From assembly GCA_943735955.1 (NCBI GenBank), contig OX030955.1:1761734-1825733 (forward strand): 64,000 bases of DNA. Direction: 5' to 3'. The number at the start of each line of letters is the position of its first letter. The first letter of the stretch is position 1. Positions 47,859 to 61,252 of this stretch are shown piece after piece. The notes beneath the pieces are model-generated. The model did not search any database. It was not told where the DNA came from and saw only the letters and a program-made list of their open reading frames with translations. The position numbers and the translations under genes were made by a program. Source of the DNA: Piscicola geometra (lineage: Eukaryota > Annelida > Clitellata > Hirudinida > Piscicolidae).

Positions 47859-49195
47859 CTCTCTCGCATAAAAACTGATTGGCGTTTTAAGATATTGGAC
47901 AGTGTCTCATTCATAGGCGTGCAACTTGGAGAAGCTTCACTTGAATGGAAATTCCAAAAAACATGGAATTATCTTACCGATTCCACACTTTATTTTTGAT
48001 TTCGATAAGTATAATTTAAAAGAGTAATTTTTAAAAATTAATTATGTTTATCTTGACTATTTACCTTCATTTTTTACATTTTTTTGATACTTTGAAGTTA
48101 ACCTCAATAAATTACTTCATTTTTACAGCTCGATGCTGACAAAGCTCTTGCAAACGCTTTTTAAAATCCGCAATTGAAAAAGTAGATTCTTAAAGTTTTA
48201 GTTTTAAAGTGTCTTCACTTTTATAATAGAATTCTTATTAGGCACTTTGTTTTGTTGGACTTAAGGCGTGTGTAACGCCTGGACAGTCACTAACCGCTAA
48301 TAAAATCCCAAAGAACAATTTAATAATTTTAAAGTTATCAAGCTGGAAATATAAATTATTAAATTTATTAAAAATTCATTTTTCTTTTAAATTCTTTAAA
48401 TTTTTTTTTCTCCTTCAATGATTGGCACTCCTGAAATGTCAACTAAAGGTTTATCGTGAGTTAGCCTTTATCTACGTTTTTATACGCCTCGAAGGCAGCA
48501 TTCCATGCTTTGAGACGAAACAGCTTTGCAATGCCTGGAGAACCACTGTACCACAAACAAACGTGTCTTAAGTGCTTTTAATCACTTTATAGGCCGCTAT
48601 GGTCCCATTTTAGAGCTCTTCAATCTCATTTATGGATGGGTTATTTGTGCATAAAGTTCAATTTTGTAAAAATATGTTTTCTAGATATTTTTTTGGAATA
48701 AAAAATAACTATATTTTTAAACATTTAAACAATAAACAGATCAAATCCTCGGAATATAAACGGTGTAAATATATAAAATACATTTTCATGACGCCTGTAA
48801 AACACTGTCTTGAGAAAAATGCCTCGACTCAAAAAAACTGCGTAACTTGAAGCAGAGCAGATTTCTGTGTCTTTTCTCATCTTCATTTTTTTTACACATC
48901 ATTACAGCATAATTAGATTCGTATACAAAGAAGTTATATAATGTATGCTAGTATATAATCTATTATTATATAACATACAATTATATGATATATGCTATTA
49001 CACAATAGAAACTTGGTTTGTAATTATTATAATGTAAAGTGACATAAATACATAAAAAAGCACATACAGAAAAACATACAAAAATACGTACATACATTGT
49101 GAAAAAATACATACATACAAACATACATACAAACGCGTAAATAATCCAATCTAGAAGTGTATCGAGTGCTAATCCATTGAGTTTATATATATTTT

Positions 49196-49312
49196 GTGTA
49201 TTTGTGTGTATGTGTGTGCGTGTGTGTGTGTATGTGTGTGTGTGTATGTGTGTGTGTGTGTGTGCGTGAGTGTGTGTGTGTGTTTATGTGTATGTGTCTT
49301 TGTATGTATGTG
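49196..49312. repeat. GT-rich microsatellite
   Basis: GTGTGTATGTGTGTG runs with A and C interruptions, in the region between MRE11 and the possible secreted ORF. Confidence 0.9.
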
Positions 49313-49695
49313 TGCGTTATGTCATGGTGTCATACACCGTGCACGCCTGAGTGTACGCTGGTATATAAGAAAGAAGTGTAGAGATGTCACGCGAATGAAG
49401 CGAAAGATGATTCTGTTAAGATGATGAATATGCAATTCGATGATTGAAACAGACGTGTGATAATGAGTATAAATGATTGGAAAGTTCTGTTTGATAGAGA
49501 GATTTAAGGATAGTTAACTGGAGTGAAAACTATTCAGACACTCTCGGGTTTTCCTCTAATGATCGCAAATAATTGTTTCAGTCAAGAGTGATGAGTTGAG
49601 ATACTTGTTAAGAGTTAATGATGACAAAGGAATGTTGAGCTGGGATTTCATTTATAAGACATTCTTCGAGGACTTAATGAAAGAAGCGTTGAAAA

Positions 49696-50028
49696 ATGCC
49701 TAAATTGGTAACTTTCTTGTCAGCACTGCTTGCAATAGTTTCTTTGAGTCTAGGAGTTTTCCAGCTGAACAAAAACCCTGGAAAAGAAATCAACGAAAAC
49801 GACCAAAGTCAGTTTTTAGGACATGTAGAAATGAAAATCAACCCGCTAAACTCTTCAACCACTCCAGCCTCACACAAGCATCCTTCTTTCCTCTACCACC
49901 ACCACACGAACAACAGCACGCCACCACCACCACCGGTCTCTCTCGCTTGTCCAGGCACCTGCAGCGAATCTCTCGAGGTTTCAGAGTGCTTTTGTGTGCA
50001 TGTTCGGGCTTGCATCCTAAAATATTAA
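49696..50028 (+). CDS. Possible secreted protein or signal-peptide exon (110 codons)
   Basis: The frame opens with a convincing signal peptide: MPK followed by a hydrophobic stretch LVTFLSALLAIVSLSLGVF. A polar segment (NKNPGKEINENDQ) follows, then a His/Thr/Pro-rich stretch that looks like translated intron (CACCACCACC). It could be a single-exon 110-aa peptide. It could also be a first exon ending near 49826 (GACAT before GTAGAA) or 49977 (CTCGAG before GTTTCA) of a gene whose other exons lie downstream, perhaps the receptor kinase at 55734-61252. The splice phases I tried do not join cleanly to that gene's first visible exon, so no link is claimed. Confidence 0.4.
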   Translation: MPKLVTFLSALLAIVSLSLGVFQLNKNPGKEINENDQSQFLGHVEMKINPLNSSTTPASHKHPSFLYHHHTNNSTPPPPPVSLACPGTCSESLEVSECFCVHVRACILKY

Positions 50029-50937
50029 TGCAACCGTCACTCTCTGACCAGATGTAAACTATGAGCGTAAATTAATTATTGAGTTTTTATACTTTTTAGT
50101 TTTTTATAAATGTTGTTTCATTTATAAGTAAAAATGATTTTTAGGAATTGTTTTATGAAACTAAAAGCATTCATTTGGAATAAAACACATCGCGAGTACT
50201 CTGAAAAACACAGATTATGGAAAAATCATGAAAAAATTAAAGCCTATAAGAGCAGAACATCTTAAGGCCAAAGATGAAGAAGGCATATGCAACTTTCTAT
50301 GAAGCGAGGGCCGAGGGTTGAGAGACAGCTTGCGCTATGTTTTCCTGTCGTAAATTGTCACGTTTAATTTTTTTCTTGGAAAGTAAATAGGACAAACTAA
50401 TCGATAAATCAATATTAGCTTTTCTTTTTGTCTAGCATCTTTATCTACCTATCTTTTAAGATTATTCATTCATCTAGAAATTCATTTATTTGTCGGTTCG
50501 TTTGCCCATTCATCCATTTACTCACTAAATCTTATTAGATACACACGCGTTTGACCATTATGCCGCTCGTTAACACATCATTTATTAGTTCATCCATGCA
50601 TCATTCTCCATCCATCAACCCATTAGAGCATCCTTTTATCCGTTTCTCTATTTATCTAACCATCCATCTCGCAATTAATGCACGCATGCCTCCAAGTACA
50701 CTCTCATTTACATAATCAATACTCCTGCTGCCTGTGTGTACAGCCTCCAGTGTTATTGTTGTACCTTCCACTCCTTCGTGCGTTTCTTCATTCCTCCTTT
50801 TGTACAGTTATACTTTTATTAGTATTAGAAAAATAAATTATTGTTAATTTATTATTTATTATCTTTCTATAACTTCAATGTTTTAGGGGTTCTTCACACT
50901 TTTTCCTGTTCATAAATCATAAATGCTCTTATACATT

Positions 50938-51180
50938 TTTCATCCAATTAAAATCCATTATCCCATTGAGATTTAGCATCCAATTAAAATCCATTATCCC
51001 ATTGAGATTTAGCATCCAATTAAGATCCATTATCCCATTGAGATTTAGCATCCAATTAAAATCCATTATCCCATTGAGATTTATCATCCAATTAAAATCC
51101 ATTATCCCATTGAGATTTATCATCCAATTAAGATCCTTTATCCCATTGAGATTTAGCATCCAATTAAGATCCATCAAACA
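50938..51180. repeat. 36-bp tandem repeat
   Basis: About 6.5 copies of a 36-base unit containing CCATTATCCCATTGAGATTT and ATCCAATTAA. Because 36 is a multiple of three, it makes a repetitive open frame on both strands that should not be read as a gene. Confidence 0.95.
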
Positions 51181-54100
51181 TTAAGATCCGGAATCCATTC
51201 TTTGTCTTCACGCATTCATTTCAACCTCTTAAATCACCTATTAAATTTAGGAAATTGCTTGCCCCTTAAAAGACAACTAATTTCAAATCTTTTAATTACT
51301 TACTAACCAATTTAATTAGATTTACTAGTCTTTTAATATCTGGGTATATTGCGACTGTGATTACCAAAAATCAGTAAATTTTGATAAACAAATTGAATTT
51401 AGTTAACTATTACTTAAACTGATGCAATAGAATAAGTTTTATAAAAAAAACTAAACAACTTAAGACGAAAAGTCTTGAGATGCCATGCGAATAGAATACA
51501 GCACACCGAGTATCTTTGAAGGGGTTTAAGAATAAATAACTTGCATAATTAACCAAGATTCATTAACCTCGATAAACAGAGAAAAATTAATCTAGCCAAA
51601 ACGCAATCAAGCATGTAAGTTTTATCAATCAAATGCCGCCAAGTCGCAGACATGATTGGTCTAATCACGCTTCGAAATTGCCATAAAACGTATCAATGCC
51701 GTAAATCATCACGCATGAGCTACTTATTATTCTCACTTTAAATATTATTGAATGTTTGCTCCAATATGGAGCGTGGCACCAGAAATAATTCTTTCCAATT
51801 TTTTCTGTTCTGAGCCATCCTGTGGGCAGCGTAGATGCCTATTTTGAAAGGCTTTAGGTCGTTCTCTGAGGTGGATAACCATGGCTAGGTTATGTGTCCA
51901 TGTCTAGCAACTTTTTACATGAGAATACATCATTAAATTGAGATTAATCATTAAATGAAAAAACAATTTTAATTAAGTTATTGCTATGAGTAAATAAACT
52001 ACATAAATAATGAAATTAAATACATTAAAAAATTGTTTAAAAAATAGTATAGAAAGAAATAAATTATTTTAAGTAAATCACTGTAAATGACTTTGCCATA
52101 TTCTGTATCACTTCTGTGGACGTCATGAGTGGGAGGCTGCGAAAAGTTGATTTTCTCCAGAGCCATTGTCCCCGAGAAATCAAACGAAAAAGAATATAAA
52201 TATTACAAATAAATGAAATAATAATAAAATAATAATAAAATTATGAAAGATGACTTGGCAGAAGTGAAACATCCCTGAAGTTAATGCTGTTTGGCATTTT
52301 GCATCAAAGAAAAATTCATAAATAATAAAAATGATATATTAAATCATTTTTTATTCAATAATTTTTTTAACTTCTATGTTTTTGTAAGTGTGACTATTTT
52401 TACTTTTATAATTTATTTATATAAATAATAGATTTCAATTATTTGCTTAAAAAAAAGAAAAAATAATTTATAATGTCATAATCTTATTTCACTTGATAAA
52501 ATTTTTATTCACCAAAATCTTTAGATCTAAAACATTTAAATATTGTCAAATTTAATTTATTGTTAAAAAATTAATTTTTTTACTCATTTATTGCTGCAAC
52601 CAAAATTTTTTTCTCACATAAATTTTACATTTAGACTCGGCTAATATGTTTAAAAAATTATTTCACCAAAAATATTAAAAATTGCTTCATCTTTATTGAA
52701 AAAGAAATGTAAGTAAAAAATATTAAGAAAATTTTTAAAATTGCAATTTTTTGGATATACCTCTAAATGGTTAAAAAAAAGTCCGCCACCACTTTTTACC
52801 TTTGATAGCAATTCTGTAATGATTAAAAAAAATTCAATACTATTTTAGGCCTTCATAACATTTTTATAACATGGAATTAGGGAATTGTGGTACATTTTAT
52901 TATACTTGAAAATATGTATAATTTAAAAATAGAAGATTCGAGTGCCCGAACAAAAAAAAATTCTTAATAACTTCTATTGACTTTTAATGAGAAGGCAAGA
53001 AGATTGAGTTTAAAAAATGTCGATAGAAACAAACTCATAAATAAAAATAGAATTTAAAAACTTAATAACATCAAGAATATCACGAAAAAGATTTTTCTGA
53101 TAGTGACGATTCTGATTTTGATAGAAATAAAAGTGGTGATTGAGATGGAAACATGATATTGATGCCAGTGGGGAGTGGTGGTGATGATGATGATGCCTGG
53201 TCCTCACAAATCAAAGTCCCGTCTTCTGTTGTGTGTCTTTCAGCCTGAGATTCTCGTCGTCTTAACAATCATCATGACCACCGTTCAACGTTTGGAGTTG
53301 AAATTATCAAGGATTTGAGCCCTCAACATCACTTTCATCACTATCCTCATCGTCTTCTTCCTCATCTTCATCATCATCCTCATCAACAGAGCGCGATCGT
53401 CAAAAATATTTACTTTTAAAGCAGTATCATCATCATAATCATCCCTCCATTGCATGAATTAATGACCAGCCCATCGTCAACGTTGCACCATTGTTACCTT
53501 CCCATTCTGTCTCCACACCATGAAGCATAATCGCCTGTGGTGTTAAGTTGGTCTTGTCATTCATGTCCCACACCCTCACCCGGCCATTGTGTCAACTCAC
53601 TAAACATCTAGGCATTCCATTGCCATCCATTTAATTACTTGCACGCTGAATGGCGGTCCTGGCTAATTGCTAGGATTTAATGATGACCCTCGCAATAAGT
53701 GTCATTTGATCACAGGTTTATGACGTATTGTGTGCTAATGCACTTTATTGTATTTTATTGCTTGCTATTGTATTGTATTTCATTTAATTGCTTTTCATTG
53801 TATTTCATTTTATTGTATGGTTTATTTTTTATTAGCGATACTTATCTGCGACTGTTATAACGATGGTCTTCCACGTAATCATCATCATCTTCTTTATGAA
53901 TTTTAATATTTTTATTTTCTTTTCTGTTTTTTTTTTGTGATTCGTAGATCTTTGATATATTTTGTACCTAAGACACGGCCAGCTCCACTCCACATTATTC
54001 TTATTGATAAAATATCCCATGTGTTCTTTATAAATTCAATTTGTGAAAATTAAAATTAATTTGAAGTTTTTGGCATCTAAAATTTTTAAATACATTTTTT

Positions 54101-54537
54101 AAGTTAAGCGTGTTGCCTGGGAATGAAATCTTGAAGTTTTGAGAAGAAGCATTTAGCTGAGACTTGCTAGCAGTCCCCTAGACGTTATTTTAATGATTAT
54201 TTCACTAATTTACATAAATAAACTGAATGATTGTGAAGCACTGATTAGAATAATAAAATTAATAATAATAATAGTAGAGGTTTTGAAATTAAAAATAATA
54301 ATAGTAATAAAAAAAATAATATCAATACTATTAGTAATACAAATTTAATTTTAATATTAATTTTATTGACAATAATGATTTGCTATTATGTTACTATTAG
54401 TACATTAGTCGATCGAAAGAACTTCTAAAATAATATGCAAATTAAAATCCCGTGTCATTTCGTTTTCAGAAAAACTGCCTCGAAAGATGTGGGAAAAGTC
54501 CAAAAGAAGGTGAATGATGTGTTTTATTCTAGAAATG

Positions 54538-54890
54538 GTAACAGATCAAAAACAGATCAAAATCTCGGTTATTACTCGGGTAGTCGAAATATCACTAAGT
54601 TTGCATTTTAGTTTAGGGTGATAAATTTTTGAACGTTCTAAGTTTTGTAACAATTTAATATGCCTATTTAAAGAAAAGATGCTGTGAATTGTAATTCTTA
54701 TCATCTACTTAAAATAATGAATTTATATTTATTTTTATGCTTGAGTTGAAAAAATAATTTATATAGCAAAACTCGGTCAAACCCCCTATATTTGTTCGTA
54801 AAGTAATTATAAAGAAAAAAAGATTTAAGCACCTGAGTTAAATTTTTATCTGGTATTCGATTAACTCGTTGCCATCATTAGCTAATTCTT
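54538..54890 (+). mobile_element. MITE-like dispersed repeat, copy 2
   Basis: The diverged partner of the copy at 18617-19040, in the same orientation. Shared blocks include GTAG/CTCGAAA next to ATCACTAA, GCATTTTAG, AAAAAATAATTT, TAGCAAAACTCGGTCAAA and GGTATTCGATTAACTCG. It is shorter by about 70 bases through small deletions. No coding capacity. Confidence 0.6.
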
Positions 54891-55733
54891 CTATAAGTGT
54901 ATGTATTTTCTTACTATAAATTATAGAAAATCTTTAGCCTAAATTGATAGTTCTAATCGTAGTTTTAAAATTTGATTTTAAACGAATTTTTTATCCAACT
55001 CACTCAATGATTTTAGGTATATTATATTTTATGGAGAAGTATAAGGAACAAAATTGAATACATTTTGGAATAAAGGTTTTTCAGAATGACGTTTTCTTAA
55101 TTTAACTTGGAATTTCCATTTATAAGAAGAGAAAATATTAGCTAAAATAATTTTTTAATTGAGTTTTTATGATTTTAAAAACACAAATGTTAACTTTGTT
55201 AATATAATTAACGATGAAAATGCTTACGAAAGCATTCTTAATGCAAAAAATGGAATACATAAAAGCTAAGAATTCGGAAAAAGGCTGTAAAAAGTAATAT
55301 AATGAATGCACGGGAAGCATCTATAAATCACTAGAAAAGACGAAAATATTAATCGATAAAAAATATATAACATAACATACATGTAGTTAATAAAAAAAGA
55401 GCATAAAAATATAACGAAATATTAGAAAAATAAAATTTTAAAAATATTAATAATATTAAAAAGCCAAAAAATAATAACTCTATTTCAAAAGATGGCTTGA
55501 CATTTTGCAATACTACAAAGAATAAAATTTCTCACGATAACTCAAACGCGTGCATTTTCATTGATTTTCATTGATTTCTTTTTACACACGATTTACCGGA
55601 ATAATCCGTGAAATAAAGAGTATGATACCTATTTAGGTACTTAACCAAACTTGTTTATTAAAATAAAAATTCTCACTAAATGTAATATTAAAAAAGGTTT
55701 CTTTGACTATTTTATCTTTTTGAAATCCTAAAG

Positions 55734-58700
55734 AGACTGATGATGCCAAGAAAGAGCTTGATGGAAAAGAAAAAGAAGACCAAACTGCTGGTGCTGGTTT
55801 AAGCTTGCGACAAAAAGTACAAAAAAAAGTTATAAACACCAGTCAACACCAACAATCTCATCTACAACACCAACAACCTCATCTACAACTCCAACAACAT
55901 TCTCATCCAAAACTTCAGCAAGAACAGAAAAGATTCCAAACCAAAGAGCACAAACAACAACCACATTTCATGAAACAGAAAAAACAACAGCAGCAGCAGT
56001 TGTACCATCAGCTGCTGTTGCTGAAGCAAGCTCAGTTGGTTTCTGAAAAGCGAGATACAGAGCAGCACCGGGTCGACCCTTTCCTTAACGTGGAAGGCAC
56101 TTTGAGGTTTACAAATCAATGTTTTTATAAATAATTTAAATTCAGAAAAGTTTGAGTGCTCTTGAATTAATAAAAACCGTTATATAAATTCATTTGATTG
56201 GTTATTTGATAAAGTTCTATTTGGGCTAACAAAACTAGAACACTAACACGCTTCAGGTCAGTGCATGGTGGCCAGCTGGAAGCAGTGGTGTCGTGGGAGC
56301 TGAAAGAAGGCGTGAAAGGCAACAGCAGAGGTTTTCTGTTCATGGTTTTCATGGCCAGAGAAACATGCAACCTGGTCCGAGGCTACCCGCACTGTGAAGA
56401 AACCGACAGAATGCTGCAAAGACTCGTTAAAAGCTACTCTCTCAAAGTGAGTGGTTGATTGTTAGTGGAGAAAAGAAGATTCATTGAATAAGTTGGTTAA
56501 TGAATGCTTGAAAACAACATTTTTTTTATACAAATGTGTTTTAATAAATAACATTTATTAAATTTATAAATAATAAAAATATTCAGTGCATTTTATGCTA
56601 ACTCAGGCGAGTGTCGTGTTCAAAAACCTCAACTACAACTCCAAGTATTGGATTGAGGTCGTATTCAAAGAGAGCCGGTACATAGTTTTACGCATTTTAA
56701 AAATAACTTGTTAACTTGAAAACTGATAAGTAAACAAATGTGAAAAAATAATTTTATGTTAAATTTTAATTTCCCACAAAATACTTCGTTCTTGCAGGTC
56801 TCACCGGATCTGGATCAACACCATGCCTTGCAACAATTTCCATCGAAAGAACTTCACCGTTTGCCTTGACAACGCATCTAACCCGTCTGAGCCCAACTAC
56901 TTGGCTTACAAAACAGGTGAGTAGATGCTTTCATCATATTTTTTTGAACTTTTTTAAGAAGGCTATAAGGTAAGTCTAAAAACTGAGAATTTAATCGATT
57001 TGGAAAATTGTTAATTGAAGTTGAAAATATTAGAAGTTTAATAAAATTGGTTACTTTATCTGACACATTAACCCTTCTTACTTCTACAGGTAGTTGGTTG
57101 AAACCTGATATATTGTGTAAACATCACGACAAGAACAGTGACATCGGCTATGTTTGGCTCGATTGGACCCGCTTCAACACGCCATCACCATCCGAGGAAA
57201 CCAGTGCAGCATCCCAACTAGAAGAAGCAATCGGAGATACTATTGGAATGGCGAAAACGCTTGCAACCGAGGAAATAACGAACTCTACAGGCGTGGAGAA
57301 TGTGGTGATGGTGACGTTTCAGATCAAGAACGCCTACCACTCGCAGTTCTACCACCCCCTCTCGCAACATATTTGTCTTCTGGTTCGGCCTGACGTCGTA
57401 TACGATGTTAAGGTCTGTTGGAGGTGGAATGTTTTAGTTCAAAGTTTTCCAGACTATTTAAACGAAGCTTGTTTTAGTGCTATTGTATTAGCAAAAAATC
57501 ACTTTTTACTCATCAAAATATTGATTCAAAAAAACAATTGTGCAAAGTATATAAAAACAACAAATTGAGCCATTTGAACAACACAGATCAAGAGCAGAGT
57601 GGGAGAACACGATATCATCTTCGACCACATCCGCGTCAACGTCTCCAGAAGCACTTCATACAACGCTACATGTGCCGCCTTGTTTGATAGTGAGTACTTT
57701 CCAATTTTCGCTTAACATTTTCAGTTTGTGGCTTATATTTTCAATTATTTTGTATCATTAATAAAAGTCAAAAATAATTATCTTCAGAACTTAATCTTAT
57801 TTAGAGCATAATACTTTAAAATATTTACGATGTCTTCCCTCTCAAACCACTATCGTCATCACACAGAACTTCGCGACAAACAGCAAGAGAACTGGGCTTA
57901 CTACGTTGCAGCAGTGGCTTTGACCGTGGTGGTTGTCGTCGTCGTTTTCACTTCTTTCGTCATGTTTTGTGGCAAGTGTAGGAAGGCACACACGAAACTG
58001 CTTAAGAAGACGCTCCTTGCCAAGAACAATAGCTACCGAGCAGCACCTGGTGGTGAGTTGTAGACATAAAAAATTATTTGATTGTTTTATTAAAATTTAT
58101 ATTTTTATTTGCATTAAATTTTCGAGAAATGAGTTTTCAATTAAATAAAAATTTTAGACATCTATGAAAACTTATCTTTTGTATTCTAAATTGTATTAAA
58201 CAGACATCACCTCAACCGTCACCACCAAACAGCCAGTGTACTCTACATGAAAGAAGAAGACTCAAGACAGGCCAAAGACGAGTGGGAAATCGACGCCAGA
58301 GAAGTTGGTTGAGATTGCTGGAAAAAAATCAAAAATATTTCGTTTTTTAAACCAAAACAACATCAAATCTACCACTATAGGTTTCTCACTCTCTCCTCAC
58401 ATCCATTTTTACCAGGTAACCTTGGGAGCAGAGATTGGCTTGGGGGCATTTGGTCTGGTGATGACAGGCTACTACAGAGAATGCCAAGTGGCCATCAAAG
58501 TTCTCAAAGGTGGGTCACATTTTGTTGAAAAAATTACCGTGCAGTATACGTTTTTATAGGTTTTAAAATCTTGATGATGATTGATGATTAATGATTAGAC
58601 GATAACTTTTAACAGATTAAATAACTAAGGGTTAAAGTGGTTACCATTATAAATGAGTAATAGTATAATTTAAAACAAAATTCAAAAAATCGGTATTTTT

Positions 58701-61252
58701 TCTATTTTAAAAATCGTATCTAGGGATGGGAGTTTTCCTAAAAAGCTTGCTTTGTGTATCTGTGTATTCGAGCATATGAAGCTATTAGGTCATCTAAACA
58801 GAGAATTCAAGGTTTAAAAGTTGTATGTAATTTTTTTTTAGTTTCTCTTTAATTGCTTCAGCACTCTCCCACAGGAGACGTTTCCCCATCACACAAAGAT
58901 GAGTTGCTGAGAGAGATCCAGATGATGAAGAACATAGGTACGTCTTTATTCCATCATGCCAACAGACTATTTTTTTCCGGGTTATTTAAAAGTTTTTCAA
59001 ATTTTCTTACTACCTCGTTTATATGCGTGTATGTATTCGAACTCAAACATTATATCATTTAACAAAAATACCTCACTCATCCCACTACCGTCTGTTTTGT
59101 CTAACTTTTACACTCACACCATTTCACACAACAACATTTAAAACCTCCCTTTCACAACACCACATCCAAACCTCTTTCACAGGCAGTCACAGCAACATTG
59201 TATCTCTAGTAGGGGCGTGCACTCTCAAGGACCCAATAGCCCTCATCATGGAGTACATGCCCTTTGGAAACCTACAACTATTTCTGCAGTTTGTGGCATT
59301 GTATTTCTTGAGTAGTTTCATTTTAAAGTATATAAAAAATTGATTTTATTTGTTTACGTATTCGCAATTTTTACGAGTTTTTCTTACTTGTGCATTCATC
59401 TCATGTATACAAATTTCAGTCATATTTACATTTAAAAATTCGGACACACTTTTTTGGGTCTAAGACATTAATTTTATTGCCTCGACGACAGAAAATGCTG
59501 TATTGAGGGTGAGTTGCAAGAGACAGATAATGGAGCTGAAATGACTTACTGTCCCACTGACCACCTCACAGGTAAAGCCTATCTTTTGAAAAAAATCAGA
59601 TGAATAAATAAATAAATAATTTTATTTTAACACACATTTTTTATACGCATGATTTATTTGCGTTTATTGACGCCAAAGTATTCATGTTTAGTATTACTTA
59701 GCAATTTACTTTCAAATGAATCCTATGAAACTACTTGGAACTTTTCTTGCTTTTTTCCATTCATTTTCATACATCTTCTGCAATTTCATCTCACTCCAGG
59801 CCTCAAAGAGCTTCTGTGCATCACTTCGACAGACCTTCTTTCTTTCGCCAGACAAGTTGCCTTGGCGATGGTGCGTTGTGCCAGTTTAGTGGCATTTAGC
59901 GAGAATACTTGGAATAAATTTTTATATTATAGATCTTTATAACTTTATAAATATCCCACCATCCTTCAGGAGTTTATAACCGACAAGAGATATGTTCACA
60001 GAGACTTGGCTGCAAGAAATGTTCTCGTCACAACTAACAAGGTTGGTGAAATGTAAGCTCTGAGAAAGTAAATACACCGATTTAAAAAAAATGTATTACT
60101 AAATTTTCACATTGGAGTTAGAACATTAAGATAAAGTACATTTCAGTTGTATAACTTTCATCAGTTACTCAGTTTATTTACCTTACTTGAATCAACTATT
60201 TTGTGTCACACTCTTCAATCCCTTACATTCACATCCCTCAAAACCACACACAGGTAGTGAAGCTGTGCGACTTCGGACTGACCAGAGCAGTCTGCAAAGG
60301 AGACCAGTACTGCAAGCTCACCAACGGCAGACTCCCGCTCAAGGTTTGTGTTTTACGCTACTCTAATTTAATAAACTCTAATCGCTTGAAATTGTCATAT
60401 TTAATACTATTTCAACATTTTGTTTTCAAGGTTTGAAACAATATTCATAAACAGTTTTTGAAAGATTTTAAGATTCTTTTTTATTACATAAGAAGTATTT
60501 TTTTCAATATTCAGATGAATGAACAATTAAATAACTTTTGGTGCTAATTAACAGTGGATGGCACTTGAGTCGATCAAGGACCGCATCTTCACAGTGCAGA
60601 GTGACGTGTGGTCATTCGGCATTTTCCTTTGGGAAATCACTACATTTGGTGAGTCTGTATTTCACTTTTAAACTCATCTGTGCCTGCGATATATTAACGA
60701 GAATTAGTATCGTATTGAAATTTAAGAAAAAAATTATAAAAAGCTATAATAATAAATCATTCGTCAGGTTCAACGCCCTACCCTGACATTGCCTTCGTGG
60801 ACTTGTACAGACTGCTTTCGGATGGGTACAGAATGAACAGACCACAAAACTGCTCGCACGATCTGTATGTGCTGTATTGTACGGTTGTTGAATTGGTTTT
60901 AAAATAGATTTTTAATTGTGCTAGTAAAAATACTGTAAACTACCATAATTTGAAAAACATAATTTCAGTTGCCTTTTATATCGGACATAATTTATGCATA
61001 CGATTGTTAAAAAAGTGTCATAAAAAGTTGACTTTTTAATTCTTTAAAAACACAAAAGCCCCCAAACCTTCACCAAGGTACAACCTGATGTCTTCCTGCT
61101 GGCTGGAAGATCCTCAGAAGAGGCCTTCCTTCAACAGCATCAGGCACCAGTTGGAGATGATGTTGGCTCAAAAAGAGAACTACCTCGACCTCGATCACTT
61201 CTCATCCTCCCTGCCCCATCCCAAGAGACCTTCTACTCCCTGTGATGAATGA
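55734..61252 (+). CDS. Receptor tyrosine kinase, 3' part (18 exons, 791 codons seen)
   Basis: A single-pass receptor tyrosine kinase. Exons: 55734-56106, 56257-56446, 56607-56677, 56798-56916, 57090-57412, 57587-57689, 57867-58052, 58233-58303, 58416-58509, 58875-58937, 59183-59288, 59492-59571, 59800-59870, 59970-60041, 60254-60343, 60555-60648, 60768-60864, 61078-61252. The first visible exon is Gln/His/Lys-rich ([13 protein letters not shown]). Next comes a fibronectin III-like module ([21 protein letters not shown]). The membrane segment [19 protein letters not shown] precedes GKCRKAH. The kinase is intact: glycine loop [12 protein letters not shown] Lys, [32 protein letters not shown], with a short insert of about 27 residues after NLQLFLQ. 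The tail contains ENYLDLDHF, a possible docking tyrosine. The split is as in FGFR/Torso/Tie-type kinases, but no subfamily is assigned. The 5' exons, with the signal peptide, were not found. Confidence 0.9.

Larger units (their letters stand above)
47471..49695. other. MRE11 3' region and intergenic sequence
   Basis: The GAT-rich sequence of the last MRE11 exon continues past the stop to about 47575. A CTA trinucleotide microsatellite lies at 47730-47858 and a GT-rich tract at 49196-49312. An AATAAA near 48105 could end the MRE11 transcript. Otherwise AT-rich, no gene seen. Confidence 0.6.
50029..55733. other. AT-rich intergenic or 5' intronic region before the receptor kinase
   Basis: Holds a 36-bp tandem repeat (50938-51180), a CATCATCATC/GATGATGATG cluster at 53160-53470 and the second copy of a dispersed repeat (54538-54890). 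I searched for an exon with a signal peptide or extracellular domain for the receptor kinase and found none that I can support. A 5' exon may still lie here. Confidence 0.5.

Noticed and set aside
50938..51180. CRISPR-like direct repeats
   Set aside because: Units are contiguous with no unique spacers, in a eukaryotic genome, so it is an ordinary tandem repeat.
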